64,000 bases of DNA, taken from Flavobacterium sp. 83 (lineage in GTDB: Bacteria > Bacteroidota > Bacteroidia > Flavobacteriales > Flavobacteriaceae). Shown in pieces: positions 8,890 through 16,067 of this stretch. The stretch spans positions 682,001 to 746,000 of the forward strand of contig NZ_JQMS01000001.1 of assembly GCF_000744835.1 (NCBI RefSeq). The letters run 5' to 3'. Each line of letters opens with the position of its first letter. Positions within the stretch are counted from its first letter, which is position 1. The notes below the pieces were generated by a model. The model saw only the letters and a program-made list of their open reading frames with translations. It was not told where the DNA came from and made no database searches. The translations under genes and the position numbers were made by a program.

Positions 8890-8931
8890 AGTAAATGATT
8901 ATAATAGATGAATCTATTATAATCATTTACT
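8890..8931. repeat. Perfect 20-bp inverted repeat with 2-nt centre
   Basis: AGTAAATGATTATAATAGAT (8890-8909), centre GA, then its exact reverse complement (8912-8931). It lies between the lipoprotein start and the Cys-rich peptide frame. On the plus strand it runs into GCTTTATTTTTTTAATT, so it could be a terminator; on the minus strand it would sit just after the peptide stop. Its perfection suggests selection or recent origin. Confidence 0.8.
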
Positions 8932-8942
8932 GCTTTATTTTT

Positions 8943-9077
8943 TTAATTCCCTCGACAACTGCTACTAGTGTATCCACTACAACCACAGTTGAAACAAATC
9001 TCTTTTAAGACCGTTTTTATCTCTTTTAAACTTATTTTTTTTATTTTAGATAATCTAATTAATAAGGAAATAAACCA
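8943..9077 (-). other. Cys-rich peptide-like open frame without ATG start
   Basis: An open frame of 44 codons ending at a TAA (8943-8945). The last 33 codons read IKKISLKEIKTVLKEICFNC then GCSGYTSSSCRGN. A charged, leader-like SLKEIKTVLKEI stretch followed by four Cys among Gly/Ser/Asn is the look of bacteriocin-like or RiPP precursors in Bacteroidetes. There is no ATG, GTG or TTG in frame: the leader would need to begin at an ATA (9042-9044) or ATT, so the gene may have lost its start or be a chance frame. A TAnnTTTG element (TACATTTG, 9128-9135, minus) lies upstream. The redox lipoprotein is next downstream. Low confidence as a working gene. Confidence 0.35.
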
Positions 9078-9232
9078 TCAAACTCCCATTTCAAGAAACG
9101 ACCCTGGCACTTGGCTTTCTATAAAAACAAATGTAAGAATAATTGTTCAAATTTACATTTAAAATTAATTCTCGAAATCCTTTTTTCGTCATAATAAAAG
9201 CATAATTGCTGTTTTTGGTAAAATTGTCTCTT

Positions 9233-9560
9233 ATGATAAAACAAAAACTAACCAATATGCGTGTTGCAAGGAAGCCTTTCTCAAGAAAAAATTGAAGATT
9301 CACTTGGAACATCCCAATCACAATATGATTGCCGAGAAAATGGACTTACTAAAATATCCAAGAAGGAATGTGATAAAATCGCAAAAGTTCTTGATACACC
9401 TTTAGAAAACATTTACGAACCCGAAGATGGTATTTATGTACTGAATAATGAAAGTGTAAGTGGAGATTATTAGGGTAGTCAGAATAATTTTCATAATTAC
9501 CTAACCACATAGTAGAGACTACAAGAAAATTCGTATAAAAATTAGAAGAAATTAAAGCAT
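9233..9560 (+). pseudogene. Decayed XRE-family helix-turn-helix regulator
   Basis: ATG at 9233 opens MIKQKLTNMRVA, then a frameshift near 9268 moves the rest to another frame: GSLSQEKIEDSLGTSQSQYD, ENGLTKISKKECDKIAKVLD, TPLENIYEPEDGIYVLNNES, VSGDY and a stop at 9471-9473. Past this stop the frame still resembles the family tail (GSQNNFHNY) but has several more stops. Flavobacterial HTH proteins of this type (LSQE..A..LG.SQSQY.RRENG) are usually ~110-120 aa with a C-terminal coiled coil. The helix 3 consensus Arg-Arg reads Asp-Cys here. It is a broken gene, probably the former regulator of the islet. Confidence 0.75.
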
Positions 9561-9592
9561 TGAGAGACAATTTTGCAAAACTTCTCTTTTTA

Positions 9593-9667
9593 GTAGTCGA
9601 GGCCGCCAGACACATCTATACCCCAGAATACATCGAATTGACAAAAGATTTTTACTTGAAAATGTAA
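9593..9667 (+). pseudogene. Orphan 3' end of a trmN6-like gene
   Basis: The frame VVEAARHIYTPEYIELTKDF followed by YLKM and a stop aligns with the C-terminus of TrmN6 (SRHQYTPEYIELTKDF, YLKM). The last 13 codons are identical at DNA level, while upstream codons differ in DNA but still encode similar residues. So this is a fragment of a diverged trmN6, not a simple duplication made in place. Confidence 0.85.
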
Positions 9668-9687
9668 TTTGGAATTCTATCCAAATA
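9626..9687 (+). repeat. Direct repeat, right copy
   Basis: Matches 7541-7602 with one mismatch in 62 bp; offset 2,085 bp. Together the two copies frame the accessory islet. Confidence 0.9.
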
Positions 9688-9876
9688 ACTCAACTTCCAT
9701 ATTTAAAATAAATTGCAAGCTACAATTCCTGATTTTATCGTAAATTGGTACAATACTTATTCCTTCCATTAAAATTACGCTTTAATAAACACCTTAATTA
9801 ATTGTAACGTTTCGTTATTTTGAATAAAAATATAAAAATATAACATTTATTAATACTTTTGTTATATTTCTTTATG

Positions 9877-9884
9877 TAAATTTG
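9877..9884 (+). promoter_or_regulatory. -7 element upstream of acyl-CoA dehydrogenase
   Basis: TAAATTTG matches the TAnnTTTG consensus and sits 22 bp ahead of the start codon. A TTTG occurs upstream but at 15 bp spacing rather than 19, so the -33 part is uncertain. Confidence 0.45.
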
Positions 9885-9906
9885 CGTCATATAAAATTAC
9901 CAAACC

Positions 9907-11085
9907 ATGAAACCAGACTTATTTCAAGCTCCAGACTATTATAACCTAGACGATTTACTAACAGAAGAACACAAATTAGTTCGTGATTCTGCCCGTGCAT
10001 GGGTAAAACGCGAAGTCTCTCCTATTATAGAAGAATATGCTCAAAAAGCAGAATTTCCAAAACAAATCATAAAAGGTTTGGGTGAAATTGGCGGTTTTGG
10101 CCCATATATTCCAGAAGAATATGGTGGTGCAGGTCTAGACCAAATTTCGTATGGGTTAATTATGCAAGAAATTGAACGTGGAGATTCTGGTGTTCGTTCA
10201 ACTTCATCTGTACAATCCTCTTTGGTTATGTATCCTATTTGGAAATACGGAAACGAAGAACAACGCATGAAATACTTACCAAAACTGGCCACTGGTGAAT
10301 TTATGGGCTGCTTTGGATTAACGGAACCCAATTACGGTTCTGACCCTGGAAGTATGATTACAAACTTTAAAGACATGGGCGATCATTATTTACTGAATGG
10401 TGCCAAAATGTGGATTTCGAATGCACCATTTGCAGATATTGCCATTGTGTGGGCAAAAAATGAAGAAGGAAGAATTCACGGTTTAATTGTTGAAAGAGGA
10501 ATGGAAGGTTTTACCACTCCGGAAACACATAACAAATGGTCCCTTCGTGCCTCTTCTACAGGAGAGTTGATTTTTGATAATGTTAAAGTACCAAAAGAAA
10601 ATTTATTGCCAAATAAATCTGGATTAGGAGCACCGCTGGGTTGTCTTGATTCTGCACGTTACGGAATTGCTTGGGGAGCCATAGGTGCCGCAATGGATTG
10701 CTATGACACAGCATTGCGTTATGCAAAAGAAAGAATCCAGTTTGACAAACCTATTGCAGGAACTCAATTGCAACAAAAGAAATTAGCTGAAATGATTACT
10801 GAAATCACCAAAGCACAACTATTGACTTGGAGATTAGGCGTTTTACGAAATGAAGGAAGAGCGACAACAGCTCAAATCTCTATGGCTAAAAGAAATAATG
10901 TAGATATGGCAATACATATTGCCCGCGAAGCCAGACAAATGCTAGGCGGAATGGGAATTACCGGAGAATATTCTATTATGCGTCACATGATGAATCTGGA
11001 ATCCGTAATTACGTATGAAGGAACCCACGACATTCACTTACTAATCACAGGAATGGACATTACTGGAATTCCAGCTTTCAAATAG
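9907..11085 (+). CDS. Acyl-CoA dehydrogenase, glutaryl-CoA dehydrogenase-like
   Basis: FAD-dependent acyl-CoA dehydrogenase of 392 aa. Visible are the FAD/substrate motif GCFGLTEPNYGSDPGSM, MWISNAPFADIAIVWAK, and the C-terminal YEGTHDIHLLITG with Glu371 in the position of the catalytic base of glutaryl-CoA dehydrogenases. The family oxidises glutaryl-CoA to crotonyl-CoA in lysine/tryptophan breakdown; in Bacteroidetes the true substrate of this orthologue is often untested. Monocistronic, with a -7 element upstream and a strong terminator downstream. Subfamily is likely, exact substrate uncertain. Confidence 0.85.
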   Translation: MKPDLFQAPDYYNLDDLLTEEHKLVRDSARAWVKREVSPIIEEYAQKAEFPKQIIKGLGEIGGFGPYIPEEYGGAGLDQISYGLIMQEIERGDSGVRSTSSVQSSLVMYPIWKYGNEEQRMKYLPKLATGEFMGCFGLTEPNYGSDPGSMITNFKDMGDHYLLNGAKMWISNAPFADIAIVWAKNEEGRIHGLIVERGMEGFTTPETHNKWSLRASSTGELIFDNVKVPKENLLPNKSGLGAPLGCLDSARYGIAWGAIGAAMDCYDTALRYAKERIQFDKPIAGTQLQQKKLAEMITEITKAQLLTWRLGVLRNEGRATTAQISMAKRNNVDMAIHIAREARQMLGGMGITGEYSIMRHMMNLESVITYEGTHDIHLLITGMDITGIPAFK

Positions 11086-11123
11086 TAATAAACAACTATT
11101 AAAGTATTTATAAAATTGATAGT

Positions 11124-11153
11124 AAAAGCTTCTTGGAAACAAGAAGCTTTTTT
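11124..11153 (+). terminator. Terminator after acyl-CoA dehydrogenase
   Basis: AAAAGCTTCTTG, loop GAAA, CAAGAAGCTTTT then more T. A strong 12-bp stem with a tetraloop. It also shows that an upstream in-frame TTG inside this hairpin is not the start of the next gene. Confidence 0.9.
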
Positions 11154-11177
11154 ATATTTACACAAAAAATACCACTG

Positions 11178-11960
11178 ATGAATATTGAAACAATCAACAA
11201 TAGCATTCAACCCCAGAAAGAGTTATTGTTACAACATCCCTTATATAAAAAAGTAAAAACTATCGAAGACTTACAGTGTTTTCTTGAGAGTCATGTATAT
11301 GCAGTTTGGGATTTTATGTCCTTACTAAAAGCATTACAATCCAAGTTAACCTGTACGACAACTCCTTGGTTTGCCACAGAAAACCCAGAAACCAGATATC
11401 TAATTAACGAAATAGTCCTTGCTGAAGAATCAGATTTGACAATTGACGGTCGCCGACAAAGTCATTATGAAATGTACATTGAAGCAATGATTGCTTGTGG
11501 CGCAAATACAGATGGAATTGAACAATTTTTATCAGAAGTCAATTCGCTAAAAAACATATTTGTTGCTATTAAAAAAAGTAATTTACACCCAAATATTAAA
11601 GCTTTTTTAGATTTCACTTTCAGAGTTATTGAAGAGGGAAAATCACATGAAATAGCTGCTGCTTTTACCTTTGGAAGAGAAGATTTGATTCCGAGTATGT
11701 TCACTGCAATTTTAAAAAACTTTCAAGAAAATTTTCCTCAAACTGATTTGAGCAAGCTCATTTACTATTTCGAAAGACATATCGAATTAGATGCTGATGA
11801 TCATGGTCCTATGGCGATGAAAATGATAACAGAACTTTGTGGAACGGATACCCAAAAATGGTCTGATGTAGAAGAAATTTCGATATTAGCTTTAGAAAAA
11901 CGCATCGGACTTTGGGATGCGATTGAAGAAACCATCATGATGAATGTGGAATTAGCTTAA
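11178..11960 (+). CDS. DUF3050 protein, heme-oxygenase-like fold
   Basis: A 260-aa protein from ATG 11178 (MNIETINNSIQPQKELLLQH); the earlier in-frame TTG lies inside the preceding terminator and is rejected. Conserved blocks HVYAVWDFMSLLKALQ, INEIVLAEESD, SHYEMYIEAM, GKSHEIAAAFTFGRE and ERHIELDADDHGPMA carry His and Glu residues spaced as in the heme-oxygenase/TenA-like helical bundle, and the whole matches DUF3050 as I remember it. Such folds often hold a di-metal centre. Function unknown. It ends before a bidirectional terminator shared with the ferredoxin gene. Confidence 0.75.
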   Translation: MNIETINNSIQPQKELLLQHPLYKKVKTIEDLQCFLESHVYAVWDFMSLLKALQSKLTCTTTPWFATENPETRYLINEIVLAEESDLTIDGRRQSHYEMYIEAMIACGANTDGIEQFLSEVNSLKNIFVAIKKSNLHPNIKAFLDFTFRVIEEGKSHEIAAAFTFGREDLIPSMFTAILKNFQENFPQTDLSKLIYYFERHIELDADDHGPMAMKMITELCGTDTQKWSDVEEISILALEKRIGLWDAIEETIMMNVELA

Positions 11961-12029
11961 GAGCAAATGCTTCATTCTGAATTAGTAAATTCTTTATTTC
12001 CAGAAAAAATTTCACGAAGAGCCACATAA

Positions 12030-12068
12030 AAAAAAGCGTTCAGTCTAGCATAAGATGAACGCTTTTTT
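12030..12068. terminator. Bidirectional terminator
   Basis: AAAAAAGCGTTCA and TGAACGCTTTTTT form a 13-bp stem around a 13-nt loop, A-tract on one side, T-tract on the other. It serves the DUF3050 gene (+) and the ferredoxin gene (-), which converge here. Confidence 0.9.
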
Positions 12069-12069
12069 A

Positions 12070-12387
12070 TTAATTTTCCGGAGCCAACTCCAGTTCTAAA
12101 CCTTCCAAACTTTCGGTGATTGGGATTTGACAGCCCAAACGACTATTTGACTTTACATAGAATGCTTCAGAGAGCATCGCTTCTTCATCGTCGCCCATTT
12201 CAGGTAATGCAACATCATTCAGAACATAACATTGACAAGAAGCGCACATGGCCATTCCGCCACAGGTTCCTTCTACCGGAAGTTCATAGGCTTTACATAG
12301 TTCCATGATGTTCATGGCCATATCTGTAGGAGCCTGTAATTCATGCACTACTCCTTCTCTATCTTTAATTTTTATTAATACATCCAT
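12070..12387 (-). CDS. [2Fe-2S] ferredoxin, adrenodoxin type
   Basis: A 105-aa electron carrier. Cys42, Cys48, Cys51 and Cys86 give the C-x5-C-x2-C-xn-C spacing of vertebrate/adrenodoxin-type [2Fe-2S] ferredoxins (EGTCGGMAMCASCQC, SRLGCQIPIT). It has an acidic surface loop (MGDDEEAML) of the type that binds redox partners. Cytoplasmic. It neighbours NifU-like and Mrp genes on the same strand, though a terminator-like hairpin separates it, so a link to Fe-S cluster metabolism is contextual only. Confidence 0.92.
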   Translation of the reverse strand: MDVLIKIKDREGVVHELQAPTDMAMNIMELCKAYELPVEGTCGGMAMCASCQCYVLNDVALPEMGDDEEAMLSEAFYVKSNSRLGCQIPITESLEGLELELAPEN

Positions 12388-12550
12388 TTTTTTCTATTTG
12401 GAATTGGTTGGTAAATCAATTGTATCTTTTTGGTATCCTGATTTTTTTTGCGTGAGATTTGAAATTACGAGGAAGATAGCCAATGGCTGTTAGACATTTC
12501 AGTATTAAAAAAAGTACCCCCTACACATAACTCTCAAAAAAAAACCATTT

Positions 12551-12596
12551 TAATAAAAAAGCTTGTTACTCATTATATCGAGTAGCTTTTTTATTA
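12551..12596. terminator. Bidirectional terminator downstream of NifU-like gene
   Basis: TAATAAAAAAGCT pairs with AGCTTTTTTATTA, with an inner ACTC/GAGT stem. It ends the minus-strand Mrp/NifU-like pair before the ferredoxin gene. Confidence 0.8.
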
Positions 12597-12608
12597 AAAG
12601 GAACACAC

Positions 12609-12632
12609 CGTCCTTCGACTACGCTCAGGACG
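12609..12632. repeat. Short REP-like hairpin
   Basis: CGTCCT-TCGACTACGCTC-AGGACG. The internal TTCGACTACGCTCAGGA is a sequence commonly seen in extragenic repeats of many bacteria. It abuts the 3' end of the NifU-like gene and resembles the repeat at 901-957. Confidence 0.55.
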
Positions 12633-12637
12633 ACGTA

Positions 12638-12877
12638 TTATAGGATATTTACAACAGTTTCTATTTGTGGAGCAAACTTTTTGATGGTTGTTTCCACGCC
12701 AGCTCTTAATGTCATTTGGTTTACACTGCAACTGGTGCATGCTCCTTCAAGACGCACTTTTACGTGTTTGTCGTCTTCGATGGAAATAAGTGTAATATCT
12801 CCGCCATCAGAGTTCAAGAAAGGTCTAATTTCTTCGAGTGCTTTTTGAACTTCTAGTGTTAATTCTTCTGTTGTCAT
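12638..12877 (-). CDS. NifU C-terminal-domain (Nfu) Fe-S scaffold
   Basis: A 79-aa stand-alone NFU domain. The C-x2-C motif (Cys47, Cys50, in EGACTSCSVNQMTLR) holds a transferable [4Fe-4S] cluster between subunits; the preceding PFLNSDGGDITL block is the family hallmark. It is likely co-transcribed with and downstream of the Mrp-type ATPase, 80 bp away, consistent with a small cluster-delivery pair. Length is normal for the short form. Confidence 0.93.
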   Translation of the reverse strand: MTTEELTLEVQKALEEIRPFLNSDGGDITLISIEDDKHVKVRLEGACTSCSVNQMTLRAGVETTIKKFAPQIETVVNIL

Positions 12878-12889
12878 AATTGAGATTTT

Positions 12890-12942
12890 TAGATAGTTAG
12901 ATTTTTAGATAGTTAGATTTTTTCTAAAAGTCTAACTATCTA
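12890..12942. repeat. Direct and inverted 12-bp repeats
   Basis: TAGATAGTTAGA occurs at 12890-12901 and 12906-12917, and its reverse complement TCTAACTATCTA at 12931-12942. They lie in the spacer between the mrp-like and nfu-like genes and can fold into alternative hairpins. Low-complexity spacers of this kind are common in the genus. Confidence 0.6.
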
Positions 12943-12957
12943 AATTGTCTAAGTAGT

Positions 12958-14088
12958 CTATTTTTTATTTACTGCTGAACAACCTGCCATAGTCGTAATC
13001 TTTACAGCTTCGGTAGCAGGCAAACTTTCGTTTCTGCTTACTACTTCCTGCACAACATTCCTGGTGATTTCTTCAAAAACAGTTTCGATAATTGAACCTG
13101 TTTGCATGGCTGCAGGACGACCATAATCTCCCGCTTCTCGGATTGATTGTACAATTGGCACTTCTCCAAGGAATGGAACATCTAAATCTTCAGCAAGATT
13201 TCTAGCTCCTTCTTTTCCAAAGATATAATATTTATTTTCAGGTAATTCCTCTGGTGTAAAATAGGCCATGTTTTCAATAATTCCCAATACAGGAACATTT
13301 ATTGCTTCTGACATAAACATAGAAACTCCTTTTTTAGCATCGGCCAAAGCTACTGCTTGAGGTGTGCTAACAATTACAACACCTGTTATAGGTAGTGATT
13401 GTACGATTGAAAGGTGAACATCACCTGTCCCTGGAGGTAAATCGATTAACATGAAATCTAATTCTCCCCAATCTGCATCAAATATCATTTGGTTCAACGC
13501 TTTGGAAGCCATAGGTCCTCTCCAGATTACAGCTTGACTAGGCGCCGTAAAAAATCCAATAGATAGAATTTTTACTTCGTAACTTTCAACTGGTTTTATT
13601 TTTGATTTTCCATCCACCAAAATAGATACTGGTTTTTCACTTTCTACATCAAACATAATTGGCATAGACGGGCCATAAATATCCGCATCAAGGATTCCTA
13701 CTGAAAAACCCATTTTAGCCAATGATACCGCAAGATTTGCTGTAACAGTAGATTTTCCTACACCTCCTTTACCTGATGCAACTCCGATAATATTTTTGAT
13801 TCCAGGTATTGCTTTCCCTTTCACTTCTGGTTTATCCGGAACTTCTACTTTACTATTGATTTTAATTTTAGCCTCTGGAGAAACTAATTCAAGAATTGTT
13901 TTTTTGATGTCATCTTCAGCACGTTTTTTAATGTGCATTGCCGGTGTGTGCAATACTAAATCTACCACAACCTCATCGCCAAAAGTAATTACGTTTGCAA
14001 TTGCACCACTTTCAACCATATTTTTTCCTTCTCCAGCTATAGTAATCGTTTCTAAAGCTTTAAGAATGTCTTTCCTATCTAATTTCAT
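12958..14088 (-). CDS. Mrp/ApbC-type P-loop ATPase, Fe-S carrier family
   Basis: Start taken at MKLDRKDILKALETI (376 aa); an upstream Met would add nine residues of no family match. Residues 1-~90 are a MIP18/DUF59-type domain; the deviant Walker A GKGGVGKST is at 106-114, followed by DADIYGPSMP and LIDLPPGTGD. The family carries [4Fe-4S] clusters to apo-enzymes. The usual CPHCG pair after the NM(S/A)YF block is absent: it reads NMAYFTPEELPENKYYIFG, and the only C-terminal Cys near the end is in AGCSAVNKK. How this form would bind a cluster is unclear; dimer bridging by other ligands is possible. Confidence 0.9.
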   Translation of the reverse strand: MKLDRKDILKALETITIAGEGKNMVESGAIANVITFGDEVVVDLVLHTPAMHIKKRAEDDIKKTILELVSPEAKIKINSKVEVPDKPEVKGKAIPGIKNIIGVASGKGGVGKSTVTANLAVSLAKMGFSVGILDADIYGPSMPIMFDVESEKPVSILVDGKSKIKPVESYEVKILSIGFFTAPSQAVIWRGPMASKALNQMIFDADWGELDFMLIDLPPGTGDVHLSIVQSLPITGVVIVSTPQAVALADAKKGVSMFMSEAINVPVLGIIENMAYFTPEELPENKYYIFGKEGARNLAEDLDVPFLGEVPIVQSIREAGDYGRPAAMQTGSIIETVFEEITRNVVQEVVSRNESLPATEAVKITTMAGCSAVNKK

Positions 14089-14367
14089 TTTTAGTTTATT
14101 GTTTTCTATTGGCATCTTAGCACCAGAATATTATCTTTATTTAAACTGATTTCAGATTGCAAATATACTATGAAAAGTTCTTATTATAAAGGATTTGTAT
14201 TGCATTTATTGATGTAGAAATTGACGGTGGTTATTAGCCATTTTCGGCGTTATTATTTTACAATATCAGTCTCGGCGAGAGAGCTATTACTTTTAGATTT
14301 AATTAAAAAAGAACATTATTACCCACCAATAAAGTATTTTTTTGGTCTAAATTTATAGAAAAAAATT

Positions 14368-14952
14368 ATGGGATTAAGTTTTCATTATAAAGGAGCGCTA
14401 AAAAACCCTGGTCTATTACAAAAAATGATTGAAGAGGTTATTGACATTTCATTGGTAAACCAATGGAAATTCCACATTTTTGAAGAAGCTTTTCCAAACC
14501 ATGCTTTTACTCTTAATTCCTATAATGATTCCATTTACGGCATCTGTTTTAACCCACCCAATTGCGAAGTGGTTTGCTTAACTTTTCTATCCAACGGAAA
14601 AATGAGCCCTTTCTATAATTTCGAACCTTCAAAAGTTTACGTAAATGAATTAGACGACAATTATCTATCAGTAAAAACACAATTTGCCGGACCTGAAATT
14701 CACAAACAATTGATCAACATCTTCGATTATATAAACAAAAAATATTTTGAAAATTTTGATCTTACGGATGAAGGAAATTATTGGGAAACAAAAAACGAGC
14801 AACTACTCGAGGATACATTTGAAAAATACACCAATTTAATTAATGGATTTGACAGTTTATTAAACAACATTCCAATTGGAGAAAATGAAAGCATCGAAGC
14901 CTATTTAATTCGAATAGCCGAAATAAACAATAAAAAGAATGATAAAAAATAA
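14368..14952 (+). CDS. Conserved hypothetical protein
   Basis: I do not recognise this 194-aa protein. It has no signal peptide or membrane segment and looks like a soluble alpha/beta protein (GLSFHYKGALKNPGLLQKMI at the start, then a hydrophobic-aromatic middle with NSYNDSIYGICFNPPNCEVV) with an acidic, helical C-terminus rich in Asn/Glu. It lies alone between the divergent mrp-like gene and the convergent alkyltransferase-like gene, about 250 bp past the former. Codon use is like its neighbours. Function unknown. Confidence 0.7.
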   Translation: MGLSFHYKGALKNPGLLQKMIEEVIDISLVNQWKFHIFEEAFPNHAFTLNSYNDSIYGICFNPPNCEVVCLTFLSNGKMSPFYNFEPSKVYVNELDDNYLSVKTQFAGPEIHKQLINIFDYINKKYFENFDLTDEGNYWETKNEQLLEDTFEKYTNLINGFDSLLNNIPIGENESIEAYLIRIAEINNKKNDKK

Positions 14953-14999
14953 TTATAAAGACAAACAAACGTAAAAGCGAACGCACAAAACGGTAAAAA

Positions 15000-15329
15000 C
15001 TATTCCTCCCTAACCTCTGGCTGCCAAAAATGTTTTTCGAAATCCAAAATTTGGTTATCCACTACTTCTATTCCTTCGCTTTCCAGTAATTGCTGCATGA
15101 GATTTGTTCCGTCAAAATGAAGTTTTCCGGTAAGCAACCCTTTTCTATTGACCACACGATGTGCCGGAACATCTTCCATATTGTGTGAAGCATTCATCGC
15201 CCAGCCTACCATTCGGGCAGAGCGTGCTGTTCCTAAAGCTTTTGCAATAGCACCATAAGAAGTGACTTTCCCATAAGGAATTTGTCTGGCTATGATGTAT
15301 ACTCGTTCGAAAAAATTCTCGTTTGACAT
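15000..15329 (-). CDS. Alkyltransferase-like (ATL) protein, MGMT family without catalytic Cys
   Basis: A 109-aa protein with the C-terminal DNA-binding domain of O6-alkylguanine transferases: IPYGKVTSYGAIAKALG, RSARMVGWAM (arginine finger and helix) and VPAHRVVNRKG. The PCHR active site is PAHR here (residues 55-58), so the alkyl acceptor Cys is replaced by Ala. Such ATL proteins bind O6-alkylguanine, bend the DNA and recruit nucleotide excision repair (family knowledge). Bacterial ATLs often carry Trp or Ala there. It stands between a hypothetical gene and a LysE exporter, in the same direction as the latter. Confidence 0.9.
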   Translation of the reverse strand: MSNENFFERVYIIARQIPYGKVTSYGAIAKALGTARSARMVGWAMNASHNMEDVPAHRVVNRKGLLTGKLHFDGTNLMQQLLESEGIEVVDNQILDFEKHFWQPEVREE

Positions 15330-15376
15330 GGTTGTGAATCTGATAAAAATACTTTCTATATTGAATATCGAAAAAA

Positions 15377-16012
15377 CTATCTCAAATAATATCGAATAAT
15401 ATTGAATAACGTTACTGCCGCTATTAATCCGGTTATCGTACCAATAATCGTATTCATATTCCTCATGATATAATCCGTCTTGTTTTGTATTTTTTGAAAA
15501 AATGTGATATAGAAGTAAAAAACCAAAAAAGAACCAATCACCACACCAGTCACAAAAACAAGAATATAGACCATATCATAAAAAAACAAATTGTAAGACG
15601 ACAAAGTAATGCTTACAAAAACATAATATGGAATAGGAAAAAAATTAAGTGCCGAAAGCAACATCCCAAGAAAAAATCGTTTTGTACTGCTGTACTTTTT
15701 TATCTTACCTTTTTTTTTCTTTGGCTTTTTGGCAATCCAAAGAAAATAGATTGTCAAAGCAGTAAAAACTCCAAATCCCGCTTCACGCAATAAAATTAAA
15801 ACATCAGAGTGTTCATTAATATAACGGGCGAATAATATTGCTAGATAAGCTTGAAAAAATATAATAATAACCGCACCTGAAATGAACCATAATGCACTTC
15901 TTTTACCTTCTTTTAAATTTACCTTTGCAGCTGTCATATTAAGTAACCCTGGCGGAGTAATCCCAATAAAAGCAGTTACAAATCCCAAAAATAAAGATAC
16001 AATTAAATTCAT
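15377..16012 (-). CDS. LysE-family transporter
   Basis: An integral membrane protein of 211 aa, start at the ATG giving MNLIVSLFLGFVTAFIGI (a TTG two codons earlier is possible). It shows about six hydrophobic segments and the family N-terminal signature GFVTAFIGITPPGLLNMTAAK. LysE/RhtB proteins export amino acids or related solutes by proton exchange; the substrate cannot be told. A Lys-rich cytoplasmic loop (KKPKKKKGKIKK) is near residue ~95. Confidence 0.85.
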   Translation of the reverse strand: MNLIVSLFLGFVTAFIGITPPGLLNMTAAKVNLKEGKRSALWFISGAVIIIFFQAYLAILFARYINEHSDVLILLREAGFGVFTALTIYFLWIAKKPKKKKGKIKKYSSTKRFFLGMLLSALNFFPIPYYVFVSITLSSYNLFFYDMVYILVFVTGVVIGSFLVFYFYITFFQKIQNKTDYIMRNMNTIIGTITGLIAAVTLFNIIRYYLR

Positions 16013-16067
16013 AGGCAAGTTTTTCGCATTAAAATAAAGAATATAAATTCAAGTTGTAAATGGGAGC

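Noticed and set aside
11133..11177. Longer N-terminus for the DUF3050 protein
   Set aside because: The TTG and following codons lie inside the terminator hairpin of the preceding gene.
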